DNA of 39,453 nt. It comes from an uncultured Alphaproteobacteria bacterium. GTDB taxonomy: Bacteria; Pseudomonadota; Alphaproteobacteria; HIMB59; GCA-002718135. Shown piece after piece: positions 11,131-22,140 of this stretch; the first letter of the stretch is position 1, and each line of letters starts with the position of its first letter. The translations under genes and the position numbers were made by a program. The notes under the pieces were generated by a model that saw only the letters and a program-made list of their open reading frames with translations, was not told where the DNA came from and searched no databases. The stretch is from NCBI GenBank assembly GCA_902553945.1, contig CACDMT010000009.1:1-39453 (forward strand), written 5' to 3'.

Positions 11131-12109
11131 TCAATATTTAAGAAAAATAAACTATCTTCGTGTTTCTGTAACTGATAGATGTGATTTAAGATGTGTCTAT
11201 TGCATGAAAGAAAAAATGCAATTTTTACCCAGAAAAGATATTTTGACATTAGAAGAAATTGAGAGACTTTGTGATAATTTTATTGATTTAGGAGTTGAAA
11301 AAATAAGACTAACTGGAGGTGAGCCTCTAATAAGAAAAGATATTATTAAATTAATTGAGAAATTAAATTATAAAAAAGATAAAACAAATTTGAAAGAAAT
11401 TACTTTAACAACAAATGGAACATTACTAAAAAAATACGCTAAACAATTAAAAAAGAATGGTATTGAAAGAATAAATGTATCGTTAGATACAATTAATCCA
11501 GAAAAATATAATAAAATAACAAGATTTGGAAATATTGAAAAAGTGTTTGATGGAATAAATGAATCTTTAGATGAGGGAATAAATATAAAAATAAATACAG
11601 TTGTAATTAAAGATTTTAATGAAGATGAAATTGAAAAATTAATTAATTGGACTGACTCAAAAAGAATTGATTTAACTTTTATTGAAGTAATGCCAATGGA
11701 AGAAACAGATGTTTCAAGAGAGTATCAATTCATATCTCTAACTGAAATATTTGATAAACTAAATAAAAAATATAATTTTAAGAAAAGTGACAATAATACT
11801 GGAGGACCAGCAAGGTTTTATAATAGCGATAATTTATCTACCAGAATAGGATTTATTAGCCCTTTAACAAATAACTTTTGTGCAAGCTGTAACCGTGTAA
11901 GAGTATCAAGTACAGGAAAATTATTTATGTGTCTTGGTCAAAATGACTATGTTGATTTTAGAGATATTATGAGAAATGACTATAGTGATAATTATATTAA
12001 AGAAAAAATAAGATTTGCTCTTAATATTAAACCAAAAAAACATGATTTTATGATTGGTAGTAAAATAAATAAATATATGAAAAGACATATGAATGTGACA
12101 GGAGGATAA
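11117..12109 (+). CDS. moaA: GTP 3',8-cyclase MoaA (radical SAM)
   Basis: LRVSVTDRCDLRCVYCMKE radical SAM CxxxCxxC; C-terminal FCASCNRVRVSSTGKLFMCLG cluster; terminal GG. Confidence 0.94.
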   Translation: MQLIDQYLRKINYLRVSVTDRCDLRCVYCMKEKMQFLPRKDILTLEEIERLCDNFIDLGVEKIRLTGGEPLIRKDIIKLIEKLNYKKDKTNLKEITLTTNGTLLKKYAKQLKKNGIERINVSLDTINPEKYNKITRFGNIEKVFDGINESLDEGINIKINTVVIKDFNEDEIEKLINWTDSKRIDLTFIEVMPMEETDVSREYQFISLTEIFDKLNKKYNFKKSDNNTGGPARFYNSDNLSTRIGFISPLTNNFCASCNRVRVSSTGKLFMCLGQNDYVDFRDIMRNDYSDNYIKEKIRFALNIKPKKHDFMIGSKINKYMKRHMNVTGG

Positions 12110-12867
12110 TGAAATTTCATTTTTTATCATCTGATAATCAAGAAGCTAAAGAAGCTGAAAAAAAACTCATAGGAATGTATGGACAAAATACAGCTGAGAA
12201 TTCTGATTATATAATTCCAATTGGTGGGGATGGCTTATTATTAAAATCTCTCCATAGTTTAAATATGCTAGATAAACCTTTTTTTGGTATTAATTTTGGT
12301 TCAATAGGTTTTTTAATGAATAATATTATTGATAAAGATTTAAATGAAACCGTCTCTAATTCAAAAAAATCGTATTTTAAACCTCTTAAAATGACAGCTA
12401 CAACTAATGATAATCAAACTTTCGAGGCTTATGCATACAATGAAGTTTCAATTATGAGACAAACTCATCTAGCTTCTAAAATTAAAATAAAAATTAATGA
12501 TGAAATTAAAATGCAAGAATTAATTTGTGATGGAGTATTGGTATCAACTTCAGCTGGAAGTACTGCATATAATTTATCAGCTCATGGAAGTATTTTGCCC
12601 TTAGATTCAAATATTTTAGCCCTGACGCCTATAAGTGCATTTAGACCAAGAAGATGGAGAGGTGCGTTACTATCAGAAACAAATAAAATTGAATTAAATG
12701 TTCTAGATAATAAAAATCGTTCTTCAAGTGTTACGGCTGATAATGTTGAATTTAGAGATATTGATAAAGTTAGTATTGCTTCTTCAAATGAGAATAAATG
12801 TACTGTACTATTTGATAGTAAACACTCAATTGAAGATAAAATATTAAACGAGCAATTTAATTTTTAA
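12109..12867 (+). CDS. nadK: NAD kinase
   Basis: YIIPIGGDGLLLKSLH, FGINFGSIGFLMN, CDGVLVSTSAGSTAYNLSAHG. Confidence 0.93.
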   Translation: MKFHFLSSDNQEAKEAEKKLIGMYGQNTAENSDYIIPIGGDGLLLKSLHSLNMLDKPFFGINFGSIGFLMNNIIDKDLNETVSNSKKSYFKPLKMTATTNDNQTFEAYAYNEVSIMRQTHLASKIKIKINDEIKMQELICDGVLVSTSAGSTAYNLSAHGSILPLDSNILALTPISAFRPRRWRGALLSETNKIELNVLDNKNRSSSVTADNVEFRDIDKVSIASSNENKCTVLFDSKHSIEDKILNEQFNF

Positions 12868-12871
12868 AAAA

Positions 12872-13246
12872 TTATAATTTTTTATAAGCACAAATTTTAT
12901 TTCCATCCAAATCTCTTATATATGCATAATAATCTTTGCCATGTCTTGGTCCTGGACTTCCTTCATCTTTAGCTCCAAGTTTAATTCCAATATGATAAAA
13001 ATTTTCTACTTCTTTCTTTGATCTAGCATTAAATGTAATCATTGTACCATTTCCAAAAGTTGCTTTTTTTTTATTATGTGGTTTAATTAAATAAAGTTCA
13101 ATTTTTTTTGGTGATTTAGCTTTTGCATAACCATAGTATCGATTATGTATTAGAACTTTTTTTATTTTTAATGGTTTTAAAATTTTATTATAAAAATTAG
13201 CAGATCTTTTAAGATTATTTGTTCCAAGAGTTATAAATGTAAACAT
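12872..13246 (-). CDS. VOC/glyoxalase superfamily protein
   Basis: MFTFITLGTNNLKRSANFYNKILKPL...YYAYIRDLDGNKICAYKK. Confidence 0.88.
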   Translation of the reverse strand: MFTFITLGTNNLKRSANFYNKILKPLKIKKVLIHNRYYGYAKAKSPKKIELYLIKPHNKKKATFGNGTMITFNARSKKEVENFYHIGIKLGAKDEGSPGPRHGKDYYAYIRDLDGNKICAYKKL

Positions 13247-13295
13247 AAATTATTATTAACTTAAAAAATTTGAAGATAAAAGTATATGTTTAATT

Positions 13296-13380
13296 TGGTA
13301 GCCTCGGCCGGACTTGAACCGGCACTCCCAAAAGGGCAAGGATTTTAAGTCCTTTGTGTCTACCATTCCACCACGAGGCC
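13296..13380 (-). tRNA. tRNA-Leu (UAA), CCA encoded
   Basis: Minus strand GGCCTCGTGGTGGAATGGTAGACAC...GGACTTAAAATCC (anticodon loop CTTAAAA, TAA)...GGTTCAAGTCCGGCCGAGGCTACCA; acceptor stem pairs with a G-U at the first pair; long variable arm. Confidence 0.95.
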
Positions 13381-13395
13381 AATTTTTGTCTATTA

Positions 13396-14142
13396 TCAAA
13401 CTATCGAACTTTTTCCACCATTTAATTTAATCATATCTACTATATCATCTACTACAGGTTGAACTGAGGTCATATTCCATGAAGATACAACTATGTTAAC
13501 TCCTCCAGTTTTTGCTGCTAGATTGAAATATGGATAGCTACCAATTGAAGATTCTTTATATTTGTATTGAATATCTTTCAAAAAAATTGCAATTTTACTC
13601 TCATATAGATTTGTATTAATAGTAGTTACAATTTTAGGCTTACCTTTTTTAATTTTTTTTATTAATTCTAAAAACATTAGTTCCATTATTTTCGGCACTC
13701 CAGGTAAAACAAATACATTTTTTACTATAAATCCCGGTGCAGCAGTCATTGGATTTAAAATTAATTCAGATCCTGAAGGCATTTTGGCCATTTTTTGTCT
13801 ACTTTCGTTAAATTCACCCTTAGGATAATAATCATTTAATATTTTGAATGCCTTCTCATTTAATTCATATTTCAAATTGAAGGCCATAGAAATACTTTCA
13901 GAGGTAATATCATCATGAGTTGGACCAATTCCCCCAGTTGTAAAAACATAAGAATATTTTTCACTATAATTTATAACTTTATCAATTATTGTTTTTTTAT
14001 CATCTTTAATGACAACGACTTCTTCTAATTTTATACCCTCTTCTATCAATATATTAGCAATAAAATTTGAGTTTGTATCTTGTGTTCTTCCTGATAGAAT
14101 TTCATCACCAATAACGATGATTGCTGCAGTAAATGTACTCAT
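13396..14142 (-). CDS. CinA N-terminal-type molybdopterin-binding domain protein (COG1058)
   Basis: AAIIVIGDEILSGRTQDTNSNFIANIL, TTGGIGPTHDDITSE, VFVLPGVPKIMELMF. Confidence 0.9.
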   Translation of the reverse strand: MSTFTAAIIVIGDEILSGRTQDTNSNFIANILIEEGIKLEEVVVIKDDKKTIIDKVINYSEKYSYVFTTGGIGPTHDDITSESISMAFNLKYELNEKAFKILNDYYPKGEFNESRQKMAKMPSGSELILNPMTAAPGFIVKNVFVLPGVPKIMELMFLELIKKIKKGKPKIVTTINTNLYESKIAIFLKDIQYKYKESSIGSYPYFNLAAKTGGVNIVVSSWNMTSVQPVVDDIVDMIKLNGGKSSIV

Positions 14143-14199
14143 AAGTTTAATTGATATTTTATATATATTATTTATTGTTTAATAATAATTATTTTTTAA

Positions 14200-14994
14200 A
14201 TGAGACACAATAATATCCCAATCTATTCAAAAAAAGATTTTGAAAATATGAGACATGCTGGCTCACTTGCTGCTCATGTTCTAGATACACTTTATGAAAA
14301 AATAAAACCTGGAATAAGTACTTTAGAAATTAATGATATATGTCATGAAATTATTATTAAAAATAATGCAATACCTGCACCTCTTAACTATAAAGGTTTT
14401 CCAAAATCTGTTTGCACTTCTGTTAATCATGTTGTTTGTCATGGTATACCTTCTGAAAGAAAAATTTTAAAGGAAGGTGATATCGTTAATGTAGATGTTA
14501 CTGTTATATTAAATGGATGGCACGGAGATAGCTCGAGAATGTATGTTGCAGGTAAAACAAATAAAAAAAATTATAATTTTTTAAAATTAACTTATGATTC
14601 ACTTTTGGCTGGTATAAGAGAAGCTAAACCAGGGAGTCATATTGGAGATATTGGAAATAAAATTCAAAATCTAGCTGAAGATAATGGCTATTCTGTTGTT
14701 AGAGACTTTTGTGGTCACGGCATTGGTAAAGAATTTCATACCCCGCCAAGTGTTTTGCATTTTGGAGAACCTGGTCAGGGACCCAAACTAGAACCTGGTA
14801 TGTTTCTAACTATTGAACCAATGATAAATTTGGGTGGTTGGGAAACTAAAATACTAAATGATGGTTGGACTGCAGTAACTAAGGATAAATCACTCTCTGC
14901 TCAATTTGAACATACAATTGGTATTACTGAAGATGGCAATGAAATATTCACCTTATCTAAAAATGGTACAGATTTCCCAATAAAAGATATATAA
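14200..14994 (+). CDS. map: type I methionine aminopeptidase
   Basis: NYKGFPKSVCTSVNHVVCHGIPSE, DIVNVDVTVILNGWHGDSSRMY, GHGIGKEFHTPPSVLHFG. Confidence 0.96.
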   Translation: MRHNNIPIYSKKDFENMRHAGSLAAHVLDTLYEKIKPGISTLEINDICHEIIIKNNAIPAPLNYKGFPKSVCTSVNHVVCHGIPSERKILKEGDIVNVDVTVILNGWHGDSSRMYVAGKTNKKNYNFLKLTYDSLLAGIREAKPGSHIGDIGNKIQNLAEDNGYSVVRDFCGHGIGKEFHTPPSVLHFGEPGQGPKLEPGMFLTIEPMINLGGWETKILNDGWTAVTKDKSLSAQFEHTIGITEDGNEIFTLSKNGTDFPIKDI

Positions 14995-15004
14995 GCTACT
15001 TCAA

Positions 15005-16297
15005 ATGATATCAAGATATAATAGACCAGATATAGAAAAGATATGGTCTTTAGAAAACAAATTTAAAATTTGGACTAAGATAGAATGTCTAATTGCTGAA
15101 AAACAAGCAAGTCTTGGTATAATTCCTAAAAAAGCTGCTAAAGATATTATAAAAAAGGCAAAATTTAATGTCAAAGAAATCGAAAAAATAGAAATTAAAA
15201 CAAAACATGATGTAGTTGCATATATAAACAACGTAAGCAAATATATTGGCTCATCATCTAAATATTTTCATTTTGGAGTAACATCTAGTGATATTATAGA
15301 TACTGCATTTTCAATTCAATTAAAACAAACTGCAGTAATAATAAGAAAAAATTTAAACGAATGTATTAAAAATTTTAAAATAAAGTCAAAAAAATATAAA
15401 AACACAATGATGATTGGAAGAAGTCATGGAATTCATGCTGAGCCAATTACGTTTGGATTAAAATTATCTTCTTTTTATTTTGAATTTAAAAGAAACTTAG
15501 AAAGGTTAGATCAAGCTATTAATGAGATATCAGTTTGTTCTATATCGGGACCTGTTGGGACCTTTAATTCTATTGATCCAAGAGTTCAAGATTATGTTGC
15601 AAAAAAACTTCAACTAAACTCTGAAGATATTTCAACACAAGTTATTCCTAGAGATAGACATGCTTATTTTTTTTCTGTCTTAGGAATATTAGCATCATCT
15701 ATAGAAAGATTTTCTGTGGAAATAAGAAATTTACAAAAAACTGAAGTATTGGAGGTTGAAGAAAATTTTTCAACTAATCAAAAAGGTTCTTCATCTATGC
15801 CTCATAAACGCAATCCGGTTTTAAGTGAAAATTTAACTGGAATATCAAGGTATATTAGAAGTGCTGTAATTCCATCATTAGAAAATATTGTACTATGGCA
15901 TGAAAGAGATATTAGTCACTCTAGTGTAGAAAGGATTATTGCTCCAGATATCACTATTGCCACAGATTTTGCTCTAGTACGTTTAAATGGAATTATAAAA
16001 AATCTTAAGGTTTATCCAAAAAATATGAAAAAAAATCTTAATATGCTCGGAGGGTTACACAATACCCATAATATTATGTTGAAATTAATAGAAAAAGGTT
16101 TGAAAAGGCAATTAGCTTACAAAATAGTTCAAGAAAGTGCAATGGAAACATGGAATAATAAAAAGCAATTTTTGGAGGTTTTACTTAAAAATAAAGAATT
16201 GAACAAATTACTTAAAAATAAAGATATAGAAATGATAGTTAAGGATAATAATGACCTCAAAAATATTAATTGGATTTATAAAAATAAGATTAAATAG
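15005..16297 (+). CDS. purB: adenylosuccinate lyase
   Basis: MISRYNRPDIEKIWSLENKFKIWTKIE; GSSSMPHKRNPVLSEN signature. Confidence 0.96.
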   Translation: MISRYNRPDIEKIWSLENKFKIWTKIECLIAEKQASLGIIPKKAAKDIIKKAKFNVKEIEKIEIKTKHDVVAYINNVSKYIGSSSKYFHFGVTSSDIIDTAFSIQLKQTAVIIRKNLNECIKNFKIKSKKYKNTMMIGRSHGIHAEPITFGLKLSSFYFEFKRNLERLDQAINEISVCSISGPVGTFNSIDPRVQDYVAKKLQLNSEDISTQVIPRDRHAYFFSVLGILASSIERFSVEIRNLQKTEVLEVEENFSTNQKGSSSMPHKRNPVLSENLTGISRYIRSAVIPSLENIVLWHERDISHSSVERIIAPDITIATDFALVRLNGIIKNLKVYPKNMKKNLNMLGGLHNTHNIMLKLIEKGLKRQLAYKIVQESAMETWNNKKQFLEVLLKNKELNKLLKNKDIEMIVKDNNDLKNINWIYKNKIK

Positions 16298-16334
16298 TCT
16301 TTATTTTTTTAGATAACTAAACTATTTAATAAAT

Positions 16335-16565
16335 ATGCCTATGTCTGAAGAAAAAATTAAACAATGTATTACTGATGCAATTCCAGATTCTATAGTTAAA
16401 ATTGAGGATCTGAAAGGAGATGGAGACCATTATAGTGCTATAGTAAAATCCAAATCATTTAATGGAAAAACTAGAGTAGAGCAGCATAAAATGGTATATG
16501 ATGCATTTAAAGGCAAAATGGGTAGTGAACTTCATGCGCTCAAACTTAAAACAATAGCGGAGTAA
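16335..16565 (+). CDS. BolA family protein
   Basis: IKQCITDAIPDSIVKIEDLKGDGDHYSAIVKSKSFNGKTRVEQHKMVYDAFKGKMGSELHALKLKT. Confidence 0.92.
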   Translation: MPMSEEKIKQCITDAIPDSIVKIEDLKGDGDHYSAIVKSKSFNGKTRVEQHKMVYDAFKGKMGSELHALKLKTIAE

Positions 16566-16568
16566 TAA

Positions 16569-16910
16569 ATGAATAATATAGAACATGTTTCTCAAAATAT
16601 AGAAAATGAAATAAATTCTAATGATGTAATACTTTTTATGAAAGGAACACCCGTTTTTCCTCAATGTGGTTTTTCAGCGAGAGTAGTTGATATACTAACT
16701 AAGGTAGGTGTAAAATTTGGTAGTGTGAATGTTTTAGAAAGTGATGAAATGAGAGAAGGTATAAAACAATACTCGAACTGGCCAACAATCCCTCAGCTTT
16801 ATGTAAAAAAAGAATTTGTTGGTGGATGTGACATAGTTTCTGAAATGTTTGAAAGTGGTGAATTGCTAGAATTGCTAAACACTAAAGGGATAGAAGTTAA
16901 ACCAACTTAA
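16569..16910 (+). CDS. grxD: monothiol glutaredoxin (Grx4 type)
   Basis: VILFMKGTPVFPQCGFSARVVDIL (CGFS active site), NWPTIPQLYVKKEFVGGCDIVSEM. Confidence 0.95.
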   Translation: MNNIEHVSQNIENEINSNDVILFMKGTPVFPQCGFSARVVDILTKVGVKFGSVNVLESDEMREGIKQYSNWPTIPQLYVKKEFVGGCDIVSEMFESGELLELLNTKGIEVKPT

Positions 16911-16911
16911 C

Positions 16912-17811
16912 TTGTATAATAAAAATTTTTCTAAAGGTGTAATATTTACATGTATTGCATCAATTTTTTGGGGCTTACCTCAGCCTTTATTTTTTAATGA
17001 ATTAAATCATGTAAATACAGTTGAGATAGTACTTCATAGAGGTTTTTGGTCTTTTATATTATTATTTTTAATACTAATTTTAATTTCAAATATTAATGAG
17101 TTTATAAATATTTTCAAATCAACAAAAAAAATTTTAATACTTACTATCACTGCATGCTTGATTGCCTCAAATTGGGGAGGTTTTATTTTTGCAGTTGGTC
17201 AAGAAAGAGTTCAAGATGCATCAATGGGGTATTTCATCACTCCAATGATTAGTATTATTTTAGGGTATTTATTTTTAAAAGAAAAAATAAGCAGATTGAA
17301 GTTTTTTTCTGTTGTTTTAATGGTTTTTGCAATAATTTTTTTATTTTTTAATTTAAATGAAATACCTTTCTTGGTGATTTTAATTGGAACAACTTGGGCT
17401 GTTTATGGATTATTGAGAAAACAAATTAATGTTAGTCCTTCAATTGGATTACTGTATGAGTCATTTGTAATAACTTTAATTTCAATTCCATATTTAATTT
17501 ATCTTTTTCAATATGGTACAAGTAGTTTTTTAAATGTTGATATCAAAACTACAATTTTTTTAATTTTAACTGGAGCCGTTACAATATTTCCATTATTTTT
17601 TTTTAATTTAGGTTTAAAATTTATTCAATTAGGTCTGGCTGGAGTATTATTTTATTTAGCACCATCTTTTCATTTTTTAACTTCAGTTTTTATTCTTGGT
17701 GAAAATATTCTTATAGCTAAGCTGATTTCATTTGTAATAATTTGGATAGCAATAATATTGTATGTTTATGATACTCTAAAAAAACAACCTATCTTGAATA
17801 ATACTCAATAA
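16912..17811 (+). CDS. RarD-like EamA/DMT family transporter
   Basis: TTG start; about 10 TM segments; [57 protein letters not shown]. Confidence 0.88.
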   Translation: MYNKNFSKGVIFTCIASIFWGLPQPLFFNELNHVNTVEIVLHRGFWSFILLFLILILISNINEFINIFKSTKKILILTITACLIASNWGGFIFAVGQERVQDASMGYFITPMISIILGYLFLKEKISRLKFFSVVLMVFAIIFLFFNLNEIPFLVILIGTTWAVYGLLRKQINVSPSIGLLYESFVITLISIPYLIYLFQYGTSSFLNVDIKTTIFLILTGAVTIFPLFFFNLGLKFIQLGLAGVLFYLAPSFHFLTSVFILGENILIAKLISFVIIWIAIILYVYDTLKKQPILNNTQ

Positions 17812-18409
17812 CTAAATTTGGTTCCATTGTAACAGGATATGGAACATCATGAATCAAAGGAGCTCTCAAAAATCGACCTTTAAGTTCTTTAACATCAACT
17901 TCTAGATATTCTGGTATTTCTCTTTCTTGAGAACTAATTGACTCGACGACTAAATTGATTTCTTTACTTTTATCTTTAATTGAGATTTCGTCACCATCAC
18001 TAACACTATAAGATGGGATATTAACTCTTTTTCCATTAACTTTAACATGGCCATGATTAACTAATTGTCTTGCTGAGAAAATTGTAGGAACGAATTTCAT
18101 TCTATAAACTGTAGCATCCAATCTTCTCTCCAATAATTCAATTAAAATTTGACTGGTATCTCCTTTTGTATTTGAGGCTTTTTTAAAAATATTTCTAAAT
18201 TGACGCTCAGTAAGATCTCCATAGTAAAATTTTAATTTTTGCTTTGCAAATAATTGATTGCCATAGTCTGATAATTTTTTTCTCTGACCCTGAATACCGT
18301 GCTGACCGGGTTTTGAATTTCTTCTGTTAAAAGGGCTTTTTGGTCTGCCCCAAAGATTAACTCCTAATCTTCTATCTATTTTGTATTTAGTATTATGTCT
18401 TTTCGTCAT
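17789..18409 (-). CDS. rpsD: 30S ribosomal protein S4
   Basis: [58 protein letters not shown]. Confidence 0.98.
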   Translation of the reverse strand: MTKRHNTKYKIDRRLGVNLWGRPKSPFNRRNSKPGQHGIQGQRKKLSDYGNQLFAKQKLKFYYGDLTERQFRNIFKKASNTKGDTSQILIELLERRLDATVYRMKFVPTIFSARQLVNHGHVKVNGKRVNIPSYSVSDGDEISIKDKSKEINLVVESISSQEREIPEYLEVDVKELKGRFLRAPLIHDVPYPVTMEPNLVIEYYSR

Positions 18410-18472
18410 TATTATGAGGCGTATATAGTGATTTAAATATTTATGTCAAATTTAATATGATTAAAATTTGGC

Positions 18473-19183
18473 TTATTTAGTTAGTTTTTTAGTGATGCCC
18501 CACAAAGTTTGAAGTTCTTTTTTTGTAAGTGGTGATTTTAAATAAATATCATAAATATTATTTTTCATACTTTGAGATTTTTCTTTTGGTACAAAAAAAT
18601 TCTTACTTGAGAGCATACCAAATAAATAATCAAAATATTTTGATAATTGACCTTTATTAACAAAATCATTTTTTTTTAATTTCTTTTCTTTTGTATTTAA
18701 TTTTTTAAACTCAAATATTTTATGACACATAATTGAAACAGCATGTGATAAATTAAGAGAATTACTATTATTATTTGTATCAATACAGAATATTAAATCA
18801 GAAAGTCTTAGGTCTGCATTAGATAATCCAGAATTTTCTGGACCAAACATAATTGCTACTTTGTGAGAAGTTGAAATAACTGAATTAATTTTTTTAAAAT
18901 CATGTGTACTATACTTATTCAAATATCTTCTTCTATTTGATGTAGATATTACATAAGTAAATTTTTTAAGTGCTTCATCTAAATTCTTAAAAACCTTAAC
19001 CTTTTTAATTATATTATTTCCTTTTTTAGCTGCGTTAATAGATTTATCATTAAGCCAATTTTCACTAGGATTAACAATTATTAAATCTTTTAATGAAAAA
19101 TTATTCATTACTCTAGCGACCATTCCAATATTTTCAGGTAGTTGAGGTCTTACAAGAACAATGCTGGGTTTATAATTTTTCAA
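18473..19183 (-). CDS. SpoU/TrmJ-like RNA 2'-O-methyltransferase
   Basis: VRPQLPENIGMVARVMNNF, IMFGPENSGLSNADLRLSD, NSLNLSHAVSIMCHKI. Confidence 0.9.
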   Translation of the reverse strand: MKNYKPSIVLVRPQLPENIGMVARVMNNFSLKDLIIVNPSENWLNDKSINAAKKGNNIIKKVKVFKNLDEALKKFTYVISTSNRRRYLNKYSTHDFKKINSVISTSHKVAIMFGPENSGLSNADLRLSDLIFCIDTNNNSNSLNLSHAVSIMCHKIFEFKKLNTKEKKLKKNDFVNKGQLSKYFDYLFGMLSSKNFFVPKEKSQSMKNNIYDIYLKSPLTKKELQTLWGITKKLTK

Positions 19184-20766
19184 CTCTTATTCTTTAGATC
19201 ATTAAATAATTTAAAAGTAATACTATCAAAAATAGCGCTGTATGATGCATCAATAATATTTGGAGAAACTCCAATTGTTGTCCAATGTCTATTTGTTGAG
19301 TCAGATGATTCTATTAAAACTCTTGTTATTGCGCCAGTCCCCTTTTCAGATGAAAGAATCATTACTTTATAATCAGTTAATTTTAAATCTTTCAAGGAAG
19401 GAAAATAGTTAATTAGGGCTTTTCTAAGTGCACTATCAATTGCATTAACAGGGCCATTACCGATGCCAACAGTCATAATGTCAGACTCTTTTACTTTTAA
19501 ATAAATTGTAGCTTCAGCTTCAGTAACTAAAGCTCCTTTGGCATTCCATCTTCTTTCATCAGTAACTCTAAATTTTTCTAATTTATAAAAATCCTCAAAA
19601 TGCCTTAACTGACGTCTAACTAATAATTCAAAACTTGCAAGTGCTGTATCAAACGAATATCCTTCTGACTCTTTTTCTTTGATAATATCTAAAATATTAT
19701 TTATTTCATCTTTTTTTAATTGAATATTTAGTTTGTTTAATTGATTTAAAATATTAGATCTTCCAGCTTGATTTGAAATTACAACATTTCTAGAATTTCC
19801 AACAATTTCTGGTTTAATATGTTCATATGTTGATGAATTTTTTTCAATAGCTGAAGCATGAAGCCCGCCTTTATGAGAAAATGCATGTTCACCAACATAA
19901 GGTGCATTTTTTCTTGGCTGTAAGTTTAAAATATCATTAAGCGCTTTAGAAACATTTATTAAGTTTTTGAGTTTTTCTTCAGATATATTTGTATCATAAT
20001 TTGTTTTTAAAACTAGAGAAGGAATTAAAGAAATCAAATTTGTATTACCACACCTCTCACCTAATCCATTAATTGTACCTTGAATTTGTCTTGCTCCAGC
20101 ATTAACTGCAGCCAATGCATTTGCAACAGCATTTTCAGTATCATTATGTGCGTGTATTCCAACATTTGTTCCAGGAATTATTTTAACAACCTCATTGACA
20201 ATATTATATATTTCATTAGGTAAAGTTCCTCCATTAGTATCACAAAGAACTACCCATCTAGCTCCTGCATCATAAGCAGCTTTAATACAACTAATTGCAA
20301 ACTTTTTATCATATTTAAATCCATCAAAAAAATGTTCAGCATCAAAAATAGCTTCTTTTTTTTTAGTTTTAATATATTTAATGCTATCATCTATCATTTT
20401 TAAGTTTTCTTCTTCTGATATTTCTAATGCATTTTTAACTTGAAATGATGAAGATTTCCCAACAATACATATACAAGTAGCGCTTGAATTAATTAAAGAA
20501 TTTAAACCAGGATCATTTTCTACACTTCTTCCAGGCCTTCTTGTCATGCCAAATGCAGTTAATTTACTATTATTAAATTTTAAGTCTCGAGAAAAAAAAT
20601 CATTATCAGTTGGATTAGCTCCAGGCCATCCTCCTTCTATATAGTCAATACCAAGATCATTTAAATGTTGTGATATAATCATTTTATCACTAACTGAAAA
20701 ATTTACTCCAGTAGTTTGTTGACCATCTCGAAGAGTTGTATCAAATAAATATACTTTATCATTCAT
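19180..20766 (-). CDS. cimA: (R)-citramalate synthase
   Basis: YLFDTTLRDGQQTTGVNFSVSDKMIISQHLNDLGIDYIEGGWPGANPTD; C-terminal LeuA dimer domain. Confidence 0.92.
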   Translation of the reverse strand: MNDKVYLFDTTLRDGQQTTGVNFSVSDKMIISQHLNDLGIDYIEGGWPGANPTDNDFFSRDLKFNNSKLTAFGMTRRPGRSVENDPGLNSLINSSATCICIVGKSSSFQVKNALEISEEENLKMIDDSIKYIKTKKKEAIFDAEHFFDGFKYDKKFAISCIKAAYDAGARWVVLCDTNGGTLPNEIYNIVNEVVKIIPGTNVGIHAHNDTENAVANALAAVNAGARQIQGTINGLGERCGNTNLISLIPSLVLKTNYDTNISEEKLKNLINVSKALNDILNLQPRKNAPYVGEHAFSHKGGLHASAIEKNSSTYEHIKPEIVGNSRNVVISNQAGRSNILNQLNKLNIQLKKDEINNILDIIKEKESEGYSFDTALASFELLVRRQLRHFEDFYKLEKFRVTDERRWNAKGALVTEAEATIYLKVKESDIMTVGIGNGPVNAIDSALRKALINYFPSLKDLKLTDYKVMILSSEKGTGAITRVLIESSDSTNRHWTTIGVSPNIIDASYSAIFDSITFKLFNDLKNKS

Positions 20767-20804
20767 AATTATCAGGATGCTAATAAAGTATTAATTAAAA
20801 TTTA

Positions 20805-22139
20805 CTAGATTTTTCCAAGTTTTTGTAAAATTCCTTTTTTATCAAATAAAGGCATAAGATATTTTAATTCAGGACCATGAGATTTACCAGTCAATATAAG
20901 CCTAAGTGGCATAAATAAATCCTTACCTTGTAAACCTGTTTTATTCTTAATATTTGTTGTCCAGGCATCCCAAGTTTTATCATCATATGGATCATTAGGT
21001 AATTCATCTGCAGCTATATCTAAAAAATTCTTATCAAGGTTTAAATCTTTATAACTATTTACTGTTGTAATTAATTTTTCCCATGTACCAATTTCATGAA
21101 TATAAGTAATATTATTTTTTACAAACCGCCAAAAAAATTCCTTATGTAAGTTATCTTTAAGATTATTTAATTTATCTTTTATATCGTTAAAACTAAATAA
21201 CTTTATGGTACTCTGGTTAAGAGATATTAAGGATTCTTTTGAAAATTTTACAGAAGATTTAGACAAATTTCTTATATTAAATTTATTTATAATTTCATTT
21301 AAATCATTAATTGGCTCAATATTGTTACTGGATCCAATAAAAAGAAAATAATTTAGTAATGTAATATTCTCAAAACCTTCATTTTTGAAATTTTCAATTG
21401 ATAAACTACCCATTCTTTTACTAAAACCTTTCCCTTGATCATCTGTAAGAAAAGGATAATGTGCAAATGTTGGAATAACTGAGCCTAATGCTTTAAAAAT
21501 TTGAATATGATAAGCTGTATTAGATATGTGATCTTCACCTCGAATAATATGAGTTATATTTTCTTCAATATCATCTATTACTGAAGGTAAATGATATAAT
21601 AAAGTGCCATCTTCTCTAATTAAAACTGGATCACTTAAATTTTTAGACTCAAAAGTAACATTTCCTTTTATTAAATCTTTCCAATTGATTTCATCAACAT
21701 CTAGTTTAAATCTCCAATGAGGCTTTTTCCCAGACTTAATTTTTTCATAAACTTCATCTTCTGATAATTTTAATGATGACCTATCGTATATTGGAGGTTT
21801 ACCTGATGATAATAAAGATTTTTTCTTTAAAGCTAGTTCTTCTTCAGTTTCAAAACAAGGATAGAGTCTTTTATTATTTTTTAGAATTTTTATTTTCTTA
21901 TTATAAATTTCTAATCTAGAAGATTGGTTAAAAGTATAATCCCAATTAAGACCTAACCATTTAAGATCAGACTTAATTCTATCTTCAAATTCTTGTGAAC
22001 TTCTATTTTCATCAGTATCATCTATTCTCAATAGAAATTCACCATTATTTTGTTTACAAAAAATCCAATTCAATATTGCTGATCTAGCATTTCCTATATG
22101 AATTTTACCTGTAGGGCTTGGTGCAAACCTACATTTCAT
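20805..22139 (-). CDS. gltX: glutamyl-tRNA synthetase
   Basis: RFAPSPTGKIHIGNARSAILNWIF HIGH-type motif; GKGFSKRMGSLSI KMSKS-type motif. Confidence 0.94.
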   Translation of the reverse strand: MKCRFAPSPTGKIHIGNARSAILNWIFCKQNNGEFLLRIDDTDENRSSQEFEDRIKSDLKWLGLNWDYTFNQSSRLEIYNKKIKILKNNKRLYPCFETEEELALKKKSLLSSGKPPIYDRSSLKLSEDEVYEKIKSGKKPHWRFKLDVDEINWKDLIKGNVTFESKNLSDPVLIREDGTLLYHLPSVIDDIEENITHIIRGEDHISNTAYHIQIFKALGSVIPTFAHYPFLTDDQGKGFSKRMGSLSIENFKNEGFENITLLNYFLFIGSSNNIEPINDLNEIINKFNIRNLSKSSVKFSKESLISLNQSTIKLFSFNDIKDKLNNLKDNLHKEFFWRFVKNNITYIHEIGTWEKLITTVNSYKDLNLDKNFLDIAADELPNDPYDDKTWDAWTTNIKNKTGLQGKDLFMPLRLILTGKSHGPELKYLMPLFDKKGILQKLGKI

Positions 22140-22140
22140 T

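Noticed and set aside
19142-19372. ORF 19142..19372 on + over the trmJ/cimA junction; similarly 10637..10837, 11019..11249, 11921..12130, 15001..15240, 16455..16664, 23098..23295, 24199..24525
   Set aside because: All overlap well-supported genes on the opposite strand and lack recognisable sequence motifs
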